The notes below the pieces were generated by a model. That model did not search any database. It had not been told where the DNA came from and worked only from the letters and a program-made list of their open reading frames with translations. From the NCBI GenBank assembly GCA_949739085.1, contig CATIYU010000064.1:1-7580 (forward strand): DNA of 7,580 nt. Reading direction: 5' to 3'. The position numbers and the translations under genes are program-made. This DNA comes from an uncultured Eubacteriales bacterium. Its GTDB lineage: Bacteria > Bacillota_A > Clostridia > Oscillospirales > Oscillospiraceae. Positions 4,342-7,580 of the stretch are shown piece by piece (within the stretch, counting starts at the first letter, position 1; the number at the start of each line of letters is the position of its first letter).

Positions 4342-5949
4342 ATGGCCCCAACTCACCAGGAGAGAAAGCGTTTAGATAGCGCCGCCCCCGCTGGGACGGC
4401 GAAAACGTCCAAGCCCGCTAGAGCCGCGAAAGCCGGCCCGTCCGCCGGCAGTCCACAGAGGCGGCGGTTCCCAGAGTCCAACAGCGTCCACCGGCAGCTC
4501 CAGCTGCTGCTGGCGGGGAGTATGCCCCGAGTGCGCCAGACCCTGCGTAGCTGGTTCCAGGAGCTGCGCTCCCAGATTTCCAGCTTGGCCCTGCGGCTGA
4601 GCTCCACAGAGGAGCGGAGCCGGGGACGGGTACAGGCGGCGGTGTTTTTGGCCGCCAGCATCGCTGTAGCCGTGTTCGCCGTGTTCCAGGTCCTCTACAC
4701 CACCGCCACCACCGTCACCTTCGACGGCGTGGAGCTGGGGACCGTGGCCAGCGAGGAGGAGGCCCAGAAGGCCCGTCTCTCCGTGGAACAGAGCATCTCC
4801 AGCGTGCTGGGCTACGACTACACAGTGGAGGACCGGGTGTCCTACACCACGGGGCTGGCGTTCCGCAGCGCGGTGGTGGACGAGGCCGAGATTGAGGAGG
4901 CCCTCAGCGAAAACCTGCGGGTGGTGGAGCACGGCTACGCCCTCTATGTGGACGGCGAGTTCATCGGCGCCACCCAGACCCAGGGCGCCTTTGAGGAGCT
5001 GCTGGAGCAGGTGTCCGCCCCCTACCGCAGCGAGAACACCGTGTCCATTGACTTCCGGGAAAAGGTGGACATCCAGGAGGCGGACCTGCCGGTGGAGCGC
5101 TTCACCAACCTGGCTGACGCCGCCTTGCTGCTCAACAGCACCAAGGCCGGGGAGGTCACCTATACCGTGGAGGCCGGGGACGTGTGGTCTGTTATCGCCC
5201 AGGACAACAACATGACCAACGCGGACCTGCTGGCCCTCAATCCGGGCTATGACATCGACAAGCTGCAAATCGGCGATGTGCTGCTTATCAGCAACGCCGT
5301 GCCCTATCTCACCGTGGTCTCTGTGCAGATGGAGTACTACGTGGCGGATATCCCCTATGAAATTGAATACGTGGACGACGACTCCATGTATGTCGGAGAT
5401 ACCCGCGTCATCACCAAGGGCCAGTACGGCACAGCGGACACCACAGCCCGGGTGACCTACGAGGGAACGGAGGAATTGGAGCGGGTCATTGAGTCTGAGA
5501 CCATCCTCACCGAGCCCGTTACCGAGGTCCAGGCCAGAGGCACCATGGAGCGGCCCACCTGGCTGCCCACCGGGTCCTTCCGCTGGCCCACCAGCGGCAC
5601 CATCTCCTCCCGGTACGGCTACCGCAGCATTTTCGGCGGCTCCTCCTTCCACGGCGGTATTGATATCGCCAACTCCAGCGGCACCGACATCGTGGCCGCC
5701 GACGGCGGCGAGGTGGTCTACGCCGGTTGGCAGAGCGGGTACGGCTATCTCATCCAGATCGACCACGGCAACGGCTATGTCACCTATTACGGCCACAACA
5801 GCAAGCTGTTGGTGAGCGTGGGCGACAAGGTCTACAAGGGCCAGCACATCGCTGAGATGGGCGCTACCGGCCGGGTCACCGGCACCCACTGTCACTTTGA
5901 GATCCGGCTCAACGGCGAGCGGCAGAACCCCATGGATTACCTGCCCTAA
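4342..5949 (+). CDS. Membrane-anchored M23 peptidoglycan endopeptidase with LysM and G5 domains
   Basis: It is predicted to cut peptide cross-links of peptidoglycan outside the membrane. The 535 residues are laid out as follows. A basic, Ala/Pro/Ser-rich cytoplasmic tail spans 1-96, and one membrane helix lies at about 97-119. A poorly characterised extracellular stretch runs to about 270, then a LysM peptidoglycan-binding domain at about 273-317 (YTVEAGD...LLALNP...IGDVLLIS). A G5-type domain lies at about 325-400, and a C-terminal M23 (LytM/gp13-like) domain at about 415-533. Zinc ligands are His437 and Asp441 (HGGID) and His518; His485 (YYGH) and His516 (HCH) are the catalytic histidines. 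All metal and catalytic residues are present, so it should be active rather than an EnvC-type activator. The ATG at 4342 follows GGAGG by 8 nt; a TTG eight codons earlier is a weaker alternative. It is monocistronic, between its own promoter and a strong terminator. The biological role (growth, division, sporulation) is not shown by the sequence. Confidence 0.92.
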   Translation: MAPTHQERKRLDSAAPAGTAKTSKPARAAKAGPSAGSPQRRRFPESNSVHRQLQLLLAGSMPRVRQTLRSWFQELRSQISSLALRLSSTEERSRGRVQAAVFLAASIAVAVFAVFQVLYTTATTVTFDGVELGTVASEEEAQKARLSVEQSISSVLGYDYTVEDRVSYTTGLAFRSAVVDEAEIEEALSENLRVVEHGYALYVDGEFIGATQTQGAFEELLEQVSAPYRSENTVSIDFREKVDIQEADLPVERFTNLADAALLLNSTKAGEVTYTVEAGDVWSVIAQDNNMTNADLLALNPGYDIDKLQIGDVLLISNAVPYLTVVSVQMEYYVADIPYEIEYVDDDSMYVGDTRVITKGQYGTADTTARVTYEGTEELERVIESETILTEPVTEVQARGTMERPTWLPTGSFRWPTSGTISSRYGYRSIFGGSSFHGGIDIANSSGTDIVAADGGEVVYAGWQSGYGYLIQIDHGNGYVTYYGHNSKLLVSVGDKVYKGQHIAEMGATGRVTGTHCHFEIRLNGERQNPMDYLP

Positions 5950-5962
5950 GATGACTCCATCC

Positions 5963-5996
5963 AGACCGGCGCTGAAAACAGCGCCGGTCTTTTTTT
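5963..5996 (+). terminator. Intrinsic terminator after the M23 peptidase gene
   Basis: A perfect 12-bp stem (AGACCGGCGCTG / CAGCGCCGGTCT) with an AAAA loop is followed directly by a run of seven T. It lies 13 bases after the stop codon and cleanly separates the peptidase from radC. Confidence 0.97.
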
Positions 5997-6021
5997 CTTT
6001 GTGAAACTTTCGGAAAACCCC

Positions 6022-6050
6022 TTGCGAAACAGATGTTTGTGTGGTACAGT
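6022..6050 (+). promoter_or_regulatory. Promoter for radC-uvrB
   Basis: TTGCGA (6022-6027), a 17-bp spacer and TACAGT (6045-6050) make a moderate sigma-A promoter. A TGG just before the -10 gives an extended -10 element. It lies immediately after the terminator, and transcription would start near 6057. A small GGGGG/CCCCC hairpin (6066-6078) then precedes the ribosome binding site. Confidence 0.65.
6026..6039 (+). promoter_or_regulatory. Degenerate SOS (LexA) box-like sequence
   Basis: GAAACAGATGTTTG matches 11 of 14 positions of the Bacillus-type LexA box CGAACRNRYGTTYC and contains the perfect inverted repeat AAAC-N4-GTTT. It overlaps the -35 and spacer of the promoter serving radC and uvrB. 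uvrB is a classical SOS gene in Firmicutes, which gives the match some weight, but the outer bases are wrong and the site may be non-functional. Confidence 0.3.
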
Positions 6051-6093
6051 AGCAGAAAACGGCTTGGGGGCTGCCCCCGGGAGAGGAGGAGCC

Positions 6094-6765
6094 ATGGGCG
6101 TACACGACGGGCACCGGGAGAGAAGGCGGGAACAGTTCCTGCGCCACGGCGAAGCGATGGCGGACCATGAGCTGCTGGAGCTACTGCTCTTCTACGCCAT
6201 CCCCAGACGGGACACCAACCCCATCGCCCACCATCTGCTGGAGCGGTTCGGGAGCTTGCAGGCGGTGTTGGGCGCACCGGTGGAGGAGCTGGAGAAGACG
6301 CCGGGCATGGGCCGGAGCGCGGCGGTGCTGGTGAAGCTGGTGGCCCCCCTGTACCGGCGGGCCAGGGTGTCCGCGGCGGAAAAACAGGTGGTGCTGGATA
6401 CGGTGGAGCGCATCGGCGCATACTTCCTGGAGCTCTTTGTGGGCGAGCAGTGGGAGGTCCTCTACCAGCTCTGCCTGGACGCCAAGGGGCGGCGCATCAA
6501 CACCTACAGGCTCTCCGACGGGGACGCCGCCGGTGTGGCGGTGAACGTGCGCCGGATCGTGGAGAACGCCATTTTGAGCGGCGCGGTGATGGTGGCCCTG
6601 GCCCACAACCACCCCAGCGGCGTGGCCTTCCCCTCCCAGGAGGACCGGGACGTCACCCGGCAGGTGCAGCTCGCCCTGGACGCCGTGGGCGTAAAGCTGG
6701 TGGAACACGTCATTGTAGCGGACGGGGACTTCGTCTCCCTCCGGCAGCAGGGCTTCATTTCGTGA
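6094..6765 (+). CDS. radC: RadC family JAMM/MPN-fold protein (UPF0758)
   Basis: RadC proteins pair an N-terminal helix-hairpin-helix-like region with a JAB1/MPN-type metal-binding domain. Their molecular role is unsettled despite the old DNA-repair label. The 223 residues show the helix-hairpin-helix part at about 25-85 (LEKTPGMGRSAAVLV). The metal motif H-x-H-x7-S-x2-D is complete at His171, His173, Ser181 and Asp184 (AHNHPSG...PSQED). The length is normal for the family. The ATG at 6094 is supported by AGGAGG four bases upstream; the open frame extends further up but only over unconserved sequence and the promoter. uvrB starts 15 bp after its stop, so the two are very likely one transcription unit. 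Confidence 0.93.
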   Translation: MGVHDGHRERRREQFLRHGEAMADHELLELLLFYAIPRRDTNPIAHHLLERFGSLQAVLGAPVEELEKTPGMGRSAAVLVKLVAPLYRRARVSAAEKQVVLDTVERIGAYFLELFVGEQWEVLYQLCLDAKGRRINTYRLSDGDAAGVAVNVRRIVENAILSGAVMVALAHNHPSGVAFPSQEDRDVTRQVQLALDAVGVKLVEHVIVADGDFVSLRQQGFIS

Positions 6766-6780
6766 ACAGAGGAGTATGTC

Positions 6781-7580
6781 ATGCCTGATTTTCAAGTGGT
6801 TTCAGAGTACACGCCCTCCGGAGACCAGCCGGAGGCCATCAAAAAGCTGGCCCAGGGCATCGAGGACGGCCTGCGGGAGCAGGTGCTGCTGGGCGTTACC
6901 GGGTCCGGCAAGACCTACACCATGGCCAAGGTCATCGAGGCGGTACAGCGCCCCACCCTGGTGCTGGCCCACAACAAAATCTTAGCCGCCCAGCTCTGCG
7001 AGGAGTTCAAGGAGTTCTTTCCCCACAACGCGGTGGAGTACTTTGTCTCCTACTATGACTACTACCAGCCGGAGGCATATATCGCCCACACCGATACCTT
7101 TATTGAGAAGGACGCGTCCATCAACGAGGAGATCGACCGCCTCCGGCTCAGCGCCACCGCCTCCCTGCTGGAGCGGCGGGACGTGATCGTGGTCTCGTCG
7201 GTGAGCTGCATCTACGGCCTGGGCGAGCCCGACGACTTTGAGAAGATGATGATTACCCTCCGGGTGGGGGCCAACATGGAGCGGGACGAGCTGCTGCGGC
7301 GGCTGGTGGAGATCCGCTATGAGCGCAACGACATCGCCTTTGAGCGCAATATGTTCCGGGTCCGGGGGGACACCGTGGAGCTCTGGCCCGCCTACTGGAA
7401 GGACTCCGCCATCCGGGTGGAGTTCTTCGGGGACGAGATCGACCGGATCAGCGAGATCAACGGCGTCACGGGGACCATTATCCGCCGGATTACCAATATC
7501 CCCGTCTGGCCCGCCAGCCACTACGTCACCTCCAAGGAGAAGATGGATCGGGCCATTGTGGAGATCGAGGCGGAGCTGGA
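6781..7580 (+). CDS. uvrB: Excinuclease ABC subunit B (UvrB), N-terminal part (runs off right edge)
   Basis: UvrB receives damaged DNA from UvrA, verifies the lesion and recruits UvrC in nucleotide excision repair. The visible 266 residues hold Walker A GVTGSGKT (38-45) and the helicase motif [10 protein letters not shown] (63-72). The beta-hairpin region [10 protein letters not shown] (91-100) carries the aromatic residues that insert beside the lesion, followed by [22 protein letters not shown]. The UvrA-interacting domain 2 runs from about 155 and includes YERND and FRVRGDTVE. The remaining helicase motifs and the C-terminal UvrC-binding helix lie outside the window. The ATG at 6781 has AGAGGAG six bases upstream; a second ATG five bases earlier is out of frame. 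It follows radC by 15 bp. Confidence 0.97.
   Translation, partial: MPDFQVVSEYTPSGDQPEAIKKLAQGIEDGLREQVLLGVTGSGKTYTMAKVIEAVQRPTLVLAHNKILAAQLCEEFKEFFPHNAVEYFVSYYDYYQPEAYIAHTDTFIEKDASINEEIDRLRLSATASLLERRDVIVVSSVSCIYGLGEPDDFEKMMITLRVGANMERDELLRRLVEIRYERNDIAFERNMFRVRGDTVELWPAYWKDSAIRVEFFGDEIDRISEINGVTGTIIRRITNIPVWPASHYVTSKEKMDRAIVEIEAEL

Noticed and set aside
6001..6093. N-terminal extension of RadC starting near 6001
   Set aside because: The frame is open, but the extra 31 codons cross the predicted promoter and show no conserved residues. The ATG at 6094 has its own AGGAGG.
4372..6168. 598-codon open frame on the minus strand
   Set aside because: It is antisense to the M23 peptidase and the start of radC, shows no recognisable domain, and runs through the terminator and promoters. 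It is a by-product of GC-rich third positions.

Overview
The window looks like a chromosomal segment of a GC-rich, low-branching Gram-positive anaerobe. The best guess is a gut Oscillospiraceae-type Clostridia (Flavonifractor/Intestinimonas/Oscillibacter-like). The reasons are strong AGGAGG-type ribosome binding sites, sigma-A promoters with 17-bp spacers, oxygen-sensitive Fe-S/siroheme chemistry, and a Firmicutes-style M23-LysM-G5 cell-wall protein. The taxon is an inference from style, not from a marker gene.

The left half (about 1-4200) is a leftward operon read from a clear sigma-A promoter at 4169-4197. Its order is a CoA-disulfide/persulfide reductase fused to a rhodanese domain, a compact siroheme sulfite-reductase-like protein with two extra 4Fe-4S clusters, D-cysteine desulfhydrase (dcyD), and the start of tRNA pseudouridine synthase truB, which runs off the left edge. 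The first three genes share a sulfane-sulfur/sulfite/H2S theme.

The most unusual part is at 58-329. The first 21 codons of truB and 6 bases upstream occur twice as 69-bp direct repeats, 203 bp apart. The dcyD-proximal copy keeps the ancestral-looking ribosome binding site but is a dead 33-codon ORF. The distal copy continues as truB. The roughly 134 bp between the repeats is almost entirely inverted repeats (five consecutive hairpins) and supplies a new ribosome binding site for the surviving truB. It looks like an inserted palindromic element, or a chimera of two haplotypes.

The 4074-4341 region is a divergent intergenic space with back-to-back promoters, a leader hairpin on the left side, and a phased array of TGTWAC half-sites on the right side that resembles WalR boxes.

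The right half (4342-7580) reads rightward. It holds a membrane-anchored M23 peptidoglycan endopeptidase with LysM and G5 domains, closed by a strong intrinsic terminator. A new promoter then drives radC and, 15 bp later, uvrB, which is cut by the right edge. A degenerate SOS-box-like sequence overlaps that promoter. No tRNA, rRNA, CRISPR array or transposase gene is visible.
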